A DNA stretch of 64,000 bases from Mytilus californianus. Taxonomy: Eukaryota; Mollusca; Bivalvia; Mytilida; Mytilidae. A program made the translations under genes and the position numbers. Under the pieces are notes generated by a model. The model was not told the origin of the DNA. It did not search any database and saw nothing but the letters and a program-made list of their open reading frames with translations. Shown one piece after another: positions 1-10,374 of the stretch. Position 1 is the stretch's first letter. Each line of letters begins with the position of its first letter. The stretch is taken from the NCBI RefSeq assembly GCF_021869535.1, contig NW_026262593.1, forward strand, positions 71,016,322-71,080,321, written 5' to 3'.

Positions 1-60
1 TAAATTTGTGGTCCCATCAAAATTCTATCATTTACCATCATAGATATCAAATATAAGGCT
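1..60 (-). pseudogene. Partial duplicate of the 3' end of the 337-687 exon
   Basis: On the minus strand this edge segment encodes a short peptide, DIYDGK, followed at once by a stop. The same context (FWDIYDGKW then stop) ends the open frame at 337-687, and the flanking bases (a tract meaning 'cat cat ata tat' on the plus strand and a following GTGAC/GGGACC-like stretch) also match. I infer a tandem partial duplicate of the exon end. Only about 60 bases are visible because the window starts here, so it could continue outside. Confidence 0.4.
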
Positions 61-336
61 AACTCTTAAAAAATTCTTTTTTGGGTGTTGCCTACCCATG
101 CCTTGTAGTGTTGGGATTTTTCTTTTTTTTTTGCCAACAACATACATGACATACTTAGTAAGTTCAATGTTTAAGACAAGAAAATTTTCGTTAGAGCAGG
201 AAAAATTCTTTAAAATATTTATTTTAAACGATATGTGTCATAAATTTTTTAGTCACGCAACATCAAACAATTTAAATCGCTGCTACATATGTACACGTAA
301 ATCAAAACAGTAAATGTTGTAGTCACATAAAAAATC

Positions 337-687
337 CTACCATTTGCCATCATATATATCCCAGAATTCATCTAAGGAAAGGCGTGACCTCTTTTCTACG
401 GTCCACTGATCTAAAGGTTGGTTATAAAATTCCATATTTTCTTCCCTTGTTTTTTCAGCTTTAAGGTAATCATATATATAAGGTACTGTTGTCAAATTAA
501 TTGTTTCATCGGACGAAGAAAGTAAATAATCTGATGTATTGGCAGCGCTGAATGATACAGCTGTAACCAAGGCAACTGAAATGATGAGCACCAGAAGAAG
601 CCGGAGTGGTGTGACTAATTCCTCGGACTCCATCTGTTTAGCTAGTCTTTCTGCTTGGAGCAGCTCCTTAGATATGTGTCTTTTCAT
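337..687 (-). CDS. Exon encoding a single-span membrane segment, unrecognised
   Basis: This is an open frame of 116 codons ending in TAG. Residues 1-27 are charged and lysine/glutamate rich. Residues about 28-50 form one strongly hydrophobic segment (LRLLLVLIISVALVTAVSF), suggesting a membrane span. The remainder is polar, with a possible N-glycosylation site (NLT) and an acidic, aromatic C-terminus (DEFWDIYDGKW). The last codons overlap a possible GT donor (AAATG then GTAGGA), so it may be an internal exon rather than a terminal one. It lies on the same strand as, and downstream of, the exons at 5505-5583 and 10217-10304, so it may belong to the same gene; the direct splice phase from 5505-5583 is not clean, so a further exon or a separate gene is possible. 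The layout loosely recalls the first membrane span of polycystin-type channels, but this is too weak to name. A duplicate of its end lies at 1-60. Confidence 0.45.
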   Translation of the reverse strand: MKRHISKELLQAERLAKQMESEELVTPLRLLLVLIISVALVTAVSFSAANTSDYLLSSSDETINLTTVPYIYDYLKAEKTREENMEFYNQPLDQWTVEKRSRLSLDEFWDIYDGKW

Positions 688-885
688 TTTCTATTCTTCA
701 TTCTGTGAATAAAAGAATTTTCTTTATTCTGTGAATAAGAGAATTATTATTTATTATAATTAGCTTTTAGAATAGACTAAATTTGGTTGTTTCAGCAAAA
801 TAAAAAGTTCTGAAATAAAATTAAAAACTTTCTTGTTCATTCTTTAAAGTGAAAATGTAGCTTCATAAAAAAATAAATGGAGAAT

Positions 886-1137
886 GTGTCCATGGGACAC
901 GGATGTACCCCTGCATTATAAAGGGACATAACCTGAGAACGGTAAAAGTGACACCACCCAAATTCGGACTTGATCTGAGTTTTGTGGTAATAAGCATTGT
1001 GTATAAGTTTCATAACATTTGGTTGAGGCAAACTGAAAGTTAGAGAATGGCAACTAATTTTGGGACATTCATACGGATGGACGTATGGATAGAAAAGGGT
1101 AACACTTAATTCCCCTCCTCCACCACAGCAGGGGCAA
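886..1137 (+). repeat. Dispersed repeat, 'gggacac..gttgaggcaaac' family, copy 1
   Basis: The segment contains the chain 'catgggacac', 'aagggacataac', 'acttgatctgagttttgtggtaa', 'cataacatttggttgaggca' and a GGACG/ATGGAC-rich end. The same chain recurs at 9080-9662 and 11799-12160. It has no coding frame. The open frames across it differ between copies. Confidence 0.75.
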
Positions 1138-1319
1138 AACAATTTAATGATCTTTTTATTGTAATTTCCTTCTTTTCTGCTTTTTCGTCATATTACTAAA
1201 TGCAATTTATCGCTTGATTTTTACTTGCCATGAGCACCACTCATTTGCTGTTAGTGGAGCAGCAAAACTGCTTAGGGAACACCTGGGTTCTTCCTGGGTT
1301 TTTGGTGAGTATAAAAATA

Positions 1320-1395
1320 AGGAGATGTGGTATTACTGCAAATGACACAAATATCCACCAGAGACTACAGGACGAGGATGTAAAAAATTATAGGT
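1320..1395 (-). repeat. Fragment of a retroelement-like 3' tail
   Basis: The string around 'ggagatgtggtattactgca' and 'atccaccagagac' is the reverse complement of the 'gttgtctcattggcaatcat' tail seen at 21440-21480 and 50395-50425. It is a short decayed fragment. Confidence 0.5.
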
Positions 1396-1516
1396 AATAA
1401 TAACTGCCTTTAACAATGTGCATAACTTATACCATATATACGGGTAGTAAGCTATAAAAGTCTCTTGCATGACAAACGGTGAAACAATTCAAAAGAGAAA
1501 AAAACAGTTAGATTTA

Positions 1517-1727
1517 CTGGGGATTCATTATTATTAGTTGGATACCGATTTTCGTGGGTTTCGTGGTTACAGGTGAACCACAAATTCAAATGTTTTTACA
1601 AATTTTAAATTTTCTATAGGCTTTGTATGCAGAGAATGGCAAAACCACGAAAACAAATATCCAAGAAAATGCAAGTTTTCCTCAATCCACGAAAATTGAT
1701 ACCCACAAAAAATAAATGAATCCTCAG
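1517..1727. mobile_element. TA-flanked MITE (CTGTGGATTCATT family), copy 1
   Basis: The inverted ends CTGGGGATTCATT and AATGAATCCTCAG are each flanked by TA (1515-1516 and 1728-1729). Length is 211 bp and there is no coding capacity. The interior carries inverted 'ttttcgtgg/ccacgaaaa' stretches. A second copy at 20895-21095 has the same ends and TA flanks. TA duplication with short inverted ends fits a Tc1/mariner-type MITE; that assignment is inferred. Confidence 0.8.
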
Positions 1728-1764
1728 TATACTAAAAACAATCAAAGAAAAACAAATATTGCAC

Positions 1765-1912
1765 ACAGCAACCAAAGACAATCACTGAATTACAGGCTCC
1801 TGACTATTGGACAGTTACATAAAAAATTTGGCAGGGTTAAACATGACTCACAGTACTCAACCCTTGATACCACTACCAGTACTGCTGGTGGACTATCAAT
1901 CCATAAGAATAG
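1765..1912 (-). repeat. Retroelement-like tail repeat, copy 1 (minus)
   Basis: This is the reverse complement of the block at 21150-21300 that holds 'gtcaggagcctgtagttcag' and 'gttgtcgttggttcatgtct'. Other copies lie at 30840-31110 (minus), 61880-62195 (plus) and, as a tail only, 50370-50430. It probably represents the 3' part of a retroelement; no coding frame is conserved between copies. Confidence 0.65.
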
Positions 1913-2532
1913 CATTTAGCCCATGGATATTACTCAATGCTTCTCCATTGAAGTCACTCACTGGGTTTTAAATGTATACATTTCTTAAATTTTCCTTTGA
2001 TAAATTAAGAAATTAATATGAAACTAAGGTTCTAATAGCCTCTGGCAAAATTGACTTTACAAGGCATGGGTTAAGGCAACATTGAACAAGCATTTTTTTA
2101 AGGATGGCCTGAAACACTTAAACAATAGGAAATATAGATTTAAACAATAAGAGTTAAATTGATCAATACTTTTACTGAACTAATAAGGATGTTCGCTCCT
2201 CTGTCTCAAAACAACAAGCTTTTTAAAAGACTAATAATAAATTGATAGTATATAAATAAAGGGACTTAAAAAGCAGAAAAAATGAAAGGTACATGTCCTT
2301 GTTTTTCGAGATTTTATCAATTGAAAATTTGGCGGGAAATGATTCTATATTATTCTATATAATTTTATACAATTTACATTGGCAACTTTTTTCTTTCAAA
2401 AACTATGCAAAAATTACAAGAATTTTATACATGTTATAAGATTTTCAAAAATGGCTTTTAAAACTATATGTAATATGAAATTATGAAAAGAAAAGTAGGG
2501 GTAAGTGGACAAAAATTTTATTGGTACTACAT

Positions 2533-3293
2533 CAATATAACTCTATAGGGTTATTACAGAAAATATCATACATGTGTTATTACAGATACTTTTATGAGTT
2601 GTCTACTCCTTATTTCTTAAATTTTCTAAATCTGTAGTAACATATGTTTGTTATTTGTTAAATAAATCAAACATATTTCAATTTTTAGTGGGCACTGGGG
2701 AAATCTTGAAACTTTGTGCAGAAACTAAATACATAGCCTTGATAACTAATTTTCCACTTAAATTAATACATTTTTCATCAACCATGGTAAATCAATGAGG
2801 CAAGGCTTTTAAGGGACAAACTAAGCTGTAATAACAAGGCTTAGTTATTAAAGGCATATAACTTATTGTATGAGACACTTGGGAATTCCTGGGAAGCTTG
2901 CGCAGAACCTCATTACATGCTATGATCATTATTTCTTACAATAAATTAAAATACATTGTGATTAAACATGATATATGTCTTAGCAAAGGCTTTGAAGTGA
3001 TGTAGAGAAGCTGTAATAACACCCTTTAGTTATTTCAGGCATATTTTTTTCTGTAATAACATAGGTGTACTATGCTTGATTGGCATATTATGAACTGTTA
3101 TATCTTTCTAAAGTTTATTATACATAAAGACAATGACAATATCAATAGAACTTGAATACATTTTAACAAAACAAATGATGTATATTTGACCTTTGAAACA
3201 TGTAACATACATATGTTTTTTGATTTTTTAGTCAACAATAACATATGTATGTTATTTTTCTCTAATAACTCTATAGAGTTATATCCCTGACTG
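2533..3293 (-). mobile_element. MITE with 5-bp target duplication, copy 1
   Basis: The right end reads (reversed) CAGTCAGGGATATAACTC. The left end is the same but lacks seven bases (CA followed directly by ATATAACTC). The direct repeat TACAT flanks it at 2528-2532 and 3294-3298. The interior is rich in 'gtaataac' and 'aataacatatgt' motifs and has no coding frame. It is the inverted counterpart of 12258-13029, which has intact ends and a different 5-bp duplication. Length is 761 bp. Confidence 0.85.
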
Positions 3294-3603
3294 TACATGG
3301 ATAAAACAAGAAGATTCCAAATATCTGGCATAAAAACTACATGTAGAGTAGCGAACATCTAAAACACAAACACAGATTTTTTTTTTGAAGTACGATTGAC
3401 AACCTACAGGAATTAAATAAAAAAATTGTGACTGGTTCCACAGAACCCTGTGTCTCGCCTGCTGCTATCAACATGATAAACATAAGTCGTGATCTACATG
3501 TAAAATATGGAAAAATGAAGAAAAAAACAAATTCTAAATTTTCGCTCTTATAATCTTGTTTTGTTGATCATGAAAATAAAACTTCTGTGCAAGATAAGAA
3601 AAC

Positions 3604-5262
3604 TAGAGGCTCTCAAGAGCCTGTGTCGCTCACCTGATTCTACTTTGGTTTTGGAAATCATGTAAAAATAGATTTAAATCATAACAGATACCCTAATAAT
3701 GAGTGAGGCCAAATTTGGTTTAATATTGGTCCTGTAATTTAATAAAAAATCCTGGTGGCCATCTTGAACAGTAAATCGGCAACAAAGTAGCAACACTTAA
3801 TCAGCACCTCATAAGAAACATTTATGCCATGTTTTAATTGGTTTCATTCCATTCAGTGCACCTCTAGAAGAAGCATTTGTATGTATTTCCCATCATCATG
3901 GATGAAGGATCAGCTTCAAAGTAACAAAACTTAGTCAGCACCTCATAAGGAACATTCATGCCATGTTTGGTTTCAATCCATTCAGTATGTGGTTCTCTAA
4001 AAGAAGACATTTGTATGTATTGTCCATAGGGTCCTTTGTTAAACATTGTCCCCATCTGGCAGCCATCATGGATGAAGGATCAGCTTCAAAGTAACAACAC
4101 TTGGTCAGCACCTCAAAAGGAACATGCATGCCATGTTTGGTTTCATTCCATTCAATGGTTCTCTAAAAGAAAACATTTGTACGTATTTCTCATAGGGTCC
4201 TATGTTAAACTAAGTCCTCCGCTGGCGGCCATCTTAGATTATGGATCGGCTTCATAGTAACAATACTTGGTCAGCACCTCATAAGGAACATTCATGCCAT
4301 GTTTGGTTTCATTGCATTCAGGGGTTCTCTAAAAGAAGACATTTGTATGTATTTCCCATAGGGTCCTATGTTAAACTAAGTTCCCCACTGGCTGCCATCT
4401 TGGATGATGGATCAGCTTCAAAGTAACAACACTTGGTCAGCACCTCATAAGGAACATTCATGCCATGTTTGGTTTCATTGCATTCAGTGGTTCTCTAAAA
4501 GAAGACATTTGTATGTATTTCCCATAGGGTCCTATGTTAAACTAAGTCCCTCTCTGGCGGCCATCTTGGATTATGGATCGGCTTCAAAGTAACAACACTT
4601 AGTCAGGACCTCATAAGGAACATTCATGCCATGTTATGTTTCATTCCATTCAGTGGTTCTCTAAAAGAAGACATTTGTATGTATTTCCCATAGGGTCCCA
4701 TGTTAAACTAAGTCCCCTGCTGGCGGCCATCTTGGATTATGGATCGGCTTCAAAGTAACAACACTCGGTCAGCACCTCATAAGAAACATTCATACCATGT
4801 TTGATTTCATTCCATTTAGTGGTTCTCTAATAGAAGACATTTGTATGCATTTCCCATAGGGTCCTATGTCAAACTAAGTCCCTCTCTGGCGGCCATCTTG
4901 GATTATGGATCGGCTTCAAAGTAACAACACTTAGTCAGGACCTCATAAGGAACATTCATGCCATGTTTGGTTTCATTCCATTCAGTGGTTCTCTAAAAGA
5001 AGACATTTGTATGTATTTCCCATAGGGTCCCATGTTAAACTAAGTCCCCTGCTGGCGGCCATCTTGGATTATGGATCAGCTACAAAGTAACAACACTTGG
5101 TCAGCACCTCATAAGGAACATTCATGCCATGTTTGGTTTCATTCCATTCAGTGGTTCTCTAGAAGAAGTTCAAAATGTAAAAAGTTAACGCCGACGACGG
5201 ACGACGCCGGACGCCAAGTGATGAGAAAAGCTCACTTGGTCCTTCGGGCCAGGTGAGCTAAA
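3604..5262 (+). mobile_element. Repeat element with internal 166-bp array and terminal hairpin
   Basis: The element starts with the small palindrome GAGGCTCTCAAGAGCCTG followed by 'tgtcgctcacctg'. It ends with a GACGACGG-rich stretch and a hairpin at about 5229-5258, whose arms read AGCTCACTTGGTCC and GGGCCAGGTGAGCT around a TTC loop. GCTCACCTG appears in inverted form at both ends. A tandem array fills the middle. A relative with the same terminal hairpin ends at about 11490. The transposon class is not clear: a hairpin near one end recalls Helitrons, but I see no firm Helitron termini. Confidence 0.65.
3785..5190 (+). repeat. Tandem array, about 166-bp unit, about 8.5 copies
   Basis: The phrase 'ggatcagcttcaaagtaaca' (or with 'ggatcggc') recurs near 3905, 4078, 4244, 4408, 4575, 4741, 4907 and 5072, with a decayed partial unit before the first. 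Units share 'cagcacctcataaggaacat', 'cagtggttctctaaaagaag' and 'catagggtcctatgttaaac'. Open frames of 60-70 codons across it are by-products of the array and are not genes. Confidence 0.92.
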
Positions 5263-5504
5263 AATCATTGTTGTCTAAAAAAAATTTTAGTCTTAGACTG
5301 TATCAAAATATTATTAACTGCAAAAAGAAATAAGTCCATTTATAAGTGAAATACAAAAGATGTCTTTAGGTTATCTGTCATGTATGTTGGCCTCTCAATG
5401 TCTTTCGGTAATCATGTGTTGGGTTGCTGTTTCATTGATAATTTTCAATAAACCACACATCTTCTTTAATTTATATAGAAGAAAAAAGAAATAAAATCAC
5501 TTAC

Positions 5505-5583
5505 AGTTTAGTCTTGTTTTCTGTATCATCTGATTTACTGCAAATTCGTACACTGTACATTACACCTTTCCAGATAATATAGC
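5505..5583 (-). CDS. Internal exon of an unrecognised minus-strand gene
   Basis: On the minus strand the segment is preceded by TTATTTTTCAG and followed by GTAAGT, both strong splice signals. In the frame set by the exon at 10217-10304 it is open throughout and reads YIIWKGVMYSVRICSK followed by an acidic and lysine-rich stretch ending KTK. The upstream exon ends with one base of a codon (G) and this exon supplies the other two (GC), giving an in-phase glycine. The other two frames contain stops. It ends two bases into the next codon. I do not recognise the protein. The next downstream exon on the same strand may be 337-687, with an unresolved phase. Confidence 0.6.
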
Positions 5584-6210
5584 CTGAAAAATAACAAAAA
5601 ATAAAATCTAATATTTTCAACATATTTTCCAGAAAAAAACATAATTAAAATGTTGATATTTGGTTTAAAATATTTATGAATCCAAACAGTGAACTATAGA
5701 AATTTTTGAAACGTGCGAATTAAATGATTCGTAGCAAAATTTTCCCAATGGAATATTATGCTGCTCCATGAGCTTAAAAATCAATTCTGTAACAATAATA
5801 TCACTTGTTTAAAATGAGGATCTGCATGGGGGGTTCTTCAATTCTACCCCTGTGAAAAATGGGTTTGACTTCCTAGGATATCTCAAGAAATCAATGGACA
5901 TATTTTGGGATTGTCCCAATTTTATCCCTGTATATCCTAGGATAAGTGATATGGGATATTTTGAGATAATAATTGGGACAGTATTGAAACATGGGATTTT
6001 TCTGTGTTTTTTTAGGACTGTATCTAACCTTGAAATGCTTATTTGGGGTTTTGATTGAGACTTTAAATGGGATTTAGGGGAATTTTCTGGGATTCTTTTA
6101 GACTTCTTATCAGTTGTCCCAAAAAGTCCCATAAAATCATACTAAGTGTCTTAGAAAGTCAAACATTATTCAATACAATAATATTAGTGTCTCAGAAAGT
6201 CTCCTATAAT

Positions 6211-6630
6211 CATACCTGCCAACTTTTATAAATCTCCATGGGGGTTTTAGTGCGTGACAACAATTTCAAAGGTTACAATTTTTTGCGGCGTTTTTGCGTG
6301 TGCTGTTTTGTGCTCTAGAAAAAGTGCAATATCTTTTTTTATATGGTATACTGATGATGTCAGCTTATAAGCTTTTTTCTTCTTTTTATTTGCATGATTC
6401 TAGTCATTATATCAGTAGAAGAAATGAACATGTAGCTAGAATACATGTACCAGGATATATTTTCTTGTGAATGTGTAAGAATATTAAAGGATTGTTGACT
6501 TTTCCGTTTTTTCGTGTAGATTTTCACAAAATTGTGTTTTAGAGCTTTTTTCACGATCACGATCGTGCAATCGTGACAAGGGGTCAAAATCGTGTAGTAC
6601 ATGCCTAAATCGTGAAAGTTGGCAGGTATG
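6211..6630. mobile_element. MITE with perfect 16-bp inverted ends and 6-bp duplication
   Basis: The left end CATACCTGCCAACTTT and the right end AAAGTTGGCAGGTATG are perfect inverted repeats of 16 bp. The direct repeat TATAAT flanks it at 6205-6210 and 6631-6636. Length is 420 bp. The interior contains several ATCACGATCGTG-like inverted words and no gene. A 6-bp duplication does not fix the superfamily. Confidence 0.88.
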
Positions 6631-7054
6631 TATAATGTCCCAATTTTTAAATACTAAAGTCCTAGTTTTTCTGAATAAATCCACAATATTAATATTCTTT
6701 AATCTTTTAAGCCAATTTTCTCTATTCTTCCTACTTTAGCACCCCGTTATTTTCTATTTTTCTTTAATTTTCTGGCCTTTTTTCTCCATTCTTTGTTCGT
6801 TTAGGCAATTTTTCTGCAGTATTGGCCCATTATTCTATATTTTGTAAAACAAATCTAGACCCTCTAAAATTAGTTCAAATAAACTTGATGCTTGTCTTTT
6901 AAAAACAAACTTATAATTGTATATATATGTACTGTTATTGCTCCAACAAATCAAAAGGCATTTAATTTATCAATTTTTTCATATTATGCAAACAATCTGA
7001 TTCAATCTTATACATGGCATAACATAAATGTTATTAATAAATGTTAAGGTTATG

Positions 7055-7275
7055 AAGGTGGTATATATGATACAAGTGAGAGGTTTAGCTAGCTTAGATA
7101 AAACCAGGTTCAATCCACCATTTTCTACATAAGAAAATGCCTGTACCAAGTCAGGAATATGACAGTTGTTATCCATTCGTTTGATGTGTTTGAGCTTTTG
7201 ATTTTGCCATTTGATTAGGGACTTTCCTTTTAGAATTTTCCTCAGAGTTCAGTATTTTTGTGATTTTACTTTTTT
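7055..7275 (+). repeat. Dispersed repeat 'aagtgagaggtttagctagc', copy 1
   Basis: The block with 'gtgagaggtttagctagc', 'gtcaggaatatgacagttgt' and 'tttgatgtgtttgag' recurs at 27905-28105, directly downstream of a reverse transcriptase remnant, and more divergently at 30500-30690. It is probably the 3' untranslated part of a retroelement. Confidence 0.7.
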
Positions 7276-7676
7276 CATGTATATATGGGAGACTATTAAC
7301 AAAAAAATTATAGAATTTTTCATACTTTGCCAAAATGTAGTACATACATGACATATTGTGATAAATGTTCAAAAATATGTTCTGTGTCATACAGAAATGA
7401 TAATTTTAAAAATTAAAAAAAAAATTGAGGGGGACAATTTCAGAGGGGGCGGGCAGTGATGAAAATCTATCAATTAATTTTAATTGGCCTAAAACGATAC
7501 CATATGATAAAAGGTAAATTTCGTCAACTTTATATTCAATTACAAGAAGAATGATTTACAATTCTAAATGTGCTTTTAACAAATTCTTTAAGTTTATTTA
7601 GATTAAAAAAAAGGCGTCCAAAATTCATCCATATGCCTGGGAGTTTTGACATGAACATAGCTACGTGTCTGAGTTT

Positions 7677-7698
7677 ATATATATATATATATATATAT
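7677..7698. repeat. (TA)n microsatellite
   Basis: This is a run of about eleven TA units, with no other feature attached. Confidence 0.9.
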
Positions 7699-8219
7699 CA
7701 TGTATATGTAGCAAAGTTCAAGAAACTGTTTATCTACAGGAAGGAAAAGTCTGGGAACATATTGTTTACTGTTTGAAAAAAAGTCAGTTATATGAACATG
7801 TAATCATAAAAATTAAAGTTCATGTATTAAATCAATTTTACTAGAAACATATGTCCCTTCATGACATTGTCATGTCTCTGTCAGAAGTATGTTCAAGGGG
7901 CTATCGCCGCCCCCGATAAGCCCTTGAAACGTAACATGACTCACAGAAAGGCAATTAATTTACCATGAATATCATCATAAAACAACACTTTTTAAAACAC
8001 ATTAAAAAACATTAACAATAATAAGCTTAATAAGCTGGGTTTTTTTTTTGGACAAAATAAAATCTATTCCATCAGACAAAACCTACAACACTGTCTGACA
8101 GAATACAGAAACAAAAAGACTGCATTGAATGACTTCATTTCTTAAAAAATCTTGTTTATCATGTTTATTATTGTCAGATTTTATTGATAGTTTTTTTTTT
8201 TTGCTTTTAAAACAAGTAA

Positions 8220-8478
8220 AACTGTGAGCTACTGCTCACTGATGATACCCCCGCCGAAATATTTCGGTAAACAGGAAGTTGTTGAGTGATGAATCTGAAA
8301 ACGCATCACACGGTGTAACTTACTTATATAAACCCTGAAACCAAATTTCAGAAATCCTTGTCAAGTAGTTCCGAGAAAAATGCGACGAAAATATTCATGG
8401 GACGGACGGATGGACTGACGGATGGACTGACGGAAGGACAGACAGAGGTAAAACAGTATACCCCCTTTTTTAACGCGA
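8220..8478 (+). repeat. Dispersed GGACGGA-rich repeat
   Basis: The block begins near 'gagctactgctcactgatga', contains 'ccgccgaaatatttcggtaa', and ends in GACGGACGGATGGACTG multimers and 'gtatacccccttttttaac'. It resembles repeats I know to be common in bivalve genomes. No second copy lies in this window, so the limits are approximate. Confidence 0.45.
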
Positions 8479-8722
8479 GAATAAAAAAAAATATATATAG
8501 AGTCAAATATTTCAAGCATATTTATGATGATTTTTAAACTTAAATCATAGCTCTTCTGAAATGAAGAAATAATATAAAAATATTTGAAAAATGAAAATTT
8601 CAAGTTCCCTTTAAAATAATTTTGTTAGGAACATGAGGGAAATAAGTTTCTTTCAAATTTCGTTTCTTAGACAATCATTTGTATTAATACTTTAAGTTAA
8701 AAACTACACAAGCATGACAAGA

Positions 8723-9033
8723 CTATTTTCTAGCAAAGTTAGTAACAGGGAATTTTATCTTTTTTTTTTGGACAGTACATGTAACACATGTGTAAGTTGC
8801 ATTGTTTTAGCAGTTTACTATATATATTAATTTAAAGCTCATGTTTTATAAAAAGCTAGGTTTATATAAACTTACTAAAATATAAAAGATCGTCTTATCA
8901 TGCTTATAGTAAGAAACAAAATTACAAAGAAGCTTTAATACATGTAGTTAAACTGGTAAAATAACGAAACTTACATATACTTTCCCAAAAATATTATAAA
9001 ATTCCCTGTTATAAACTTTGCTAGAAAATAATC
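8723..9033. repeat. Inverted repeat pair, 37-bp arms, about 240-bp spacer
   Basis: The stretch 'ttttctagcaaagtt' then 'taacagggaattttat' at 8723-8759 recurs in reverse complement at 8996-9033 with about three mismatches. It could be a small foldback or MITE-like element. I found no clear target duplication. Confidence 0.6.
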
Positions 9034-9079
9034 CAGAGCAATTTTCCAAAAAAATAAGCGGATTTTTGGGGGGAAACTT

Positions 9080-9662
9080 GGACCATGGGACACAGATGAT
9101 GCCCCTGTTTGCATATAACGTTATAAAGGGACATAACTCAAGGACGGTAAAAGTGATGTTATCCAAATTCGTACTCGATCTGAGTTTTGTGGTAATAAGC
9201 ATTGTGTTTAAGTTTCATAATATTTGGTTGAGGCAAACTGAAGTTAGAGAACAGAAACAAAAAAATCAGCAATTGTTCCTTTTAAAAGGGGCATATATTT
9301 TTGTAACTCTAGAATGGCAAAAGTGACGCCACCTAAACATGCAAAATTCAAACTTGATCTGTGTTTCGTGGTAATAAGCATTGCGTATAAGATTCATAAC
9401 ATTTGGTTGAGGCAAACTTAAGTAATAAAACAGAAACGAAAAAGTCAGCAATTTTTCCATTTGTAACTCTAGAAAGGTAAAAATGATGTCAACAAAATTC
9501 AATCTTGATCTGTGTTCTGTGGTAATAAGCATTGTGTATTAGTTTCATAACATCTGGTTGAGGCAAATTAAAGTTAGAGAATGGAAATCAATTTTGGGAC
9601 GTACAGACAGACAAGAGTAAAACTTAATGCCCCGGGCCGGCCCTCCATTACGACGGGGGTAT
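9080..9662 (+). repeat. Dispersed repeat, 'gggacac..gttgaggcaaac' family, copy 2
   Basis: This is the longest copy of the family seen at 886-1137. It starts at 'ccatgggacacagatgatgc' and ends in a GACGGGGG stretch. Inside, the block with 'gtggtaataagcattgtgt' and 'catttggttgaggcaaact' occurs three times at about 190-bp spacing (near 9190, 9370 and 9520), so the element has an internal tandem organisation. Confidence 0.8.
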
Positions 9663-10216
9663 AATGAAAGATTTATGTACACCTTCAACAAAAATATCAA
9701 AACATTACAATACTGAAACATTCCATTGTTTCCATCTGCATGGTTTTCTTCAGAACAAGAAGTTTTCCTAGTTAACTGGGGACATGGACATTTTTACCTA
9801 CGGAAAATAAATCTTTGAACTTTTTCAACTGACCAAAAATACATGTACATGTAAATTAGGTAACCATGGACTTTTTATACTAGCAATTTATATCAGCCCA
9901 GGCACATTTTACCCAGACTAATTATTGCTCATTACATTTACAATTCATTTGAGCAGCTCACAGTTCACTACTGGGTAGATCCAGTGACTAGGAAACTAGG
10001 AAATAGGAAATCTTCTGGCTGGTTCCTTACATGTCACCATGGTCACAGAGATATGTTGTAGCCATCAAAATGACATTATCTATTTAGCTGTCATGTTCAA
10101 ATACAGACCCAGTTTGCACCAACATTTTTTCCATCTACTAGTCGGACGACCAGAATTCTGACATTTTTCTTATGTGTCTAAACAAACTTTTGCAAATAAA
10201 TACTAGTGACTCTCAC
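9663..10216. other. Non-coding stretch
   Basis: I see no coding frame, repeat relation or RNA gene here. It appears to be intron upstream of the 5505-5583 exon on the minus strand. Confidence 0.4.
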
Positions 10217-10304
10217 CTTGGTCTATGTGCATATCAAACAAAGGACACTTTCCAACATTGTAGACGAGAATAGACTTCATGACAAAAATCTCTATTTTGT
10301 TGAT
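10217..10304 (-). CDS. Internal exon of an unrecognised minus-strand gene
   Basis: On the minus strand the segment is open for 29 codons plus one base and ends at a good donor (CAAG then GTGAGA). It encodes a hydrophobic, basic stretch ending NVGKCPLFDMHIDQ. The leftover base G is completed by the first two bases (GC) of the exon at 5505-5583, so the two exons splice in phase across an intron of about 4.6 kb. The acceptor side is less certain: an in-frame TAA lies three codons before the chosen start and the preceding tract is purine rich, so the true start may be a few codons later. I do not recognise the product. Upstream exons were not found. Confidence 0.55.
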
Positions 10305-10374
10305 CTTGTATTACTGATCTTTTAGTCTGTTTAGTTTCTCTCTATCTTCTTTAGTTTTTGCTCAAAACACAAAA

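Noticed and set aside
337-687. Naming the membrane exon a polycystin channel
   Set aside because: Only a single span and a short aromatic/acidic tail resemble that family, and an expected stretch is missing.
4036-5256. Series of similar 60-73-codon frames, as if a repeat protein
   Set aside because: They are translations of the 166-bp tandem DNA repeat, each ended by a stop in every unit.
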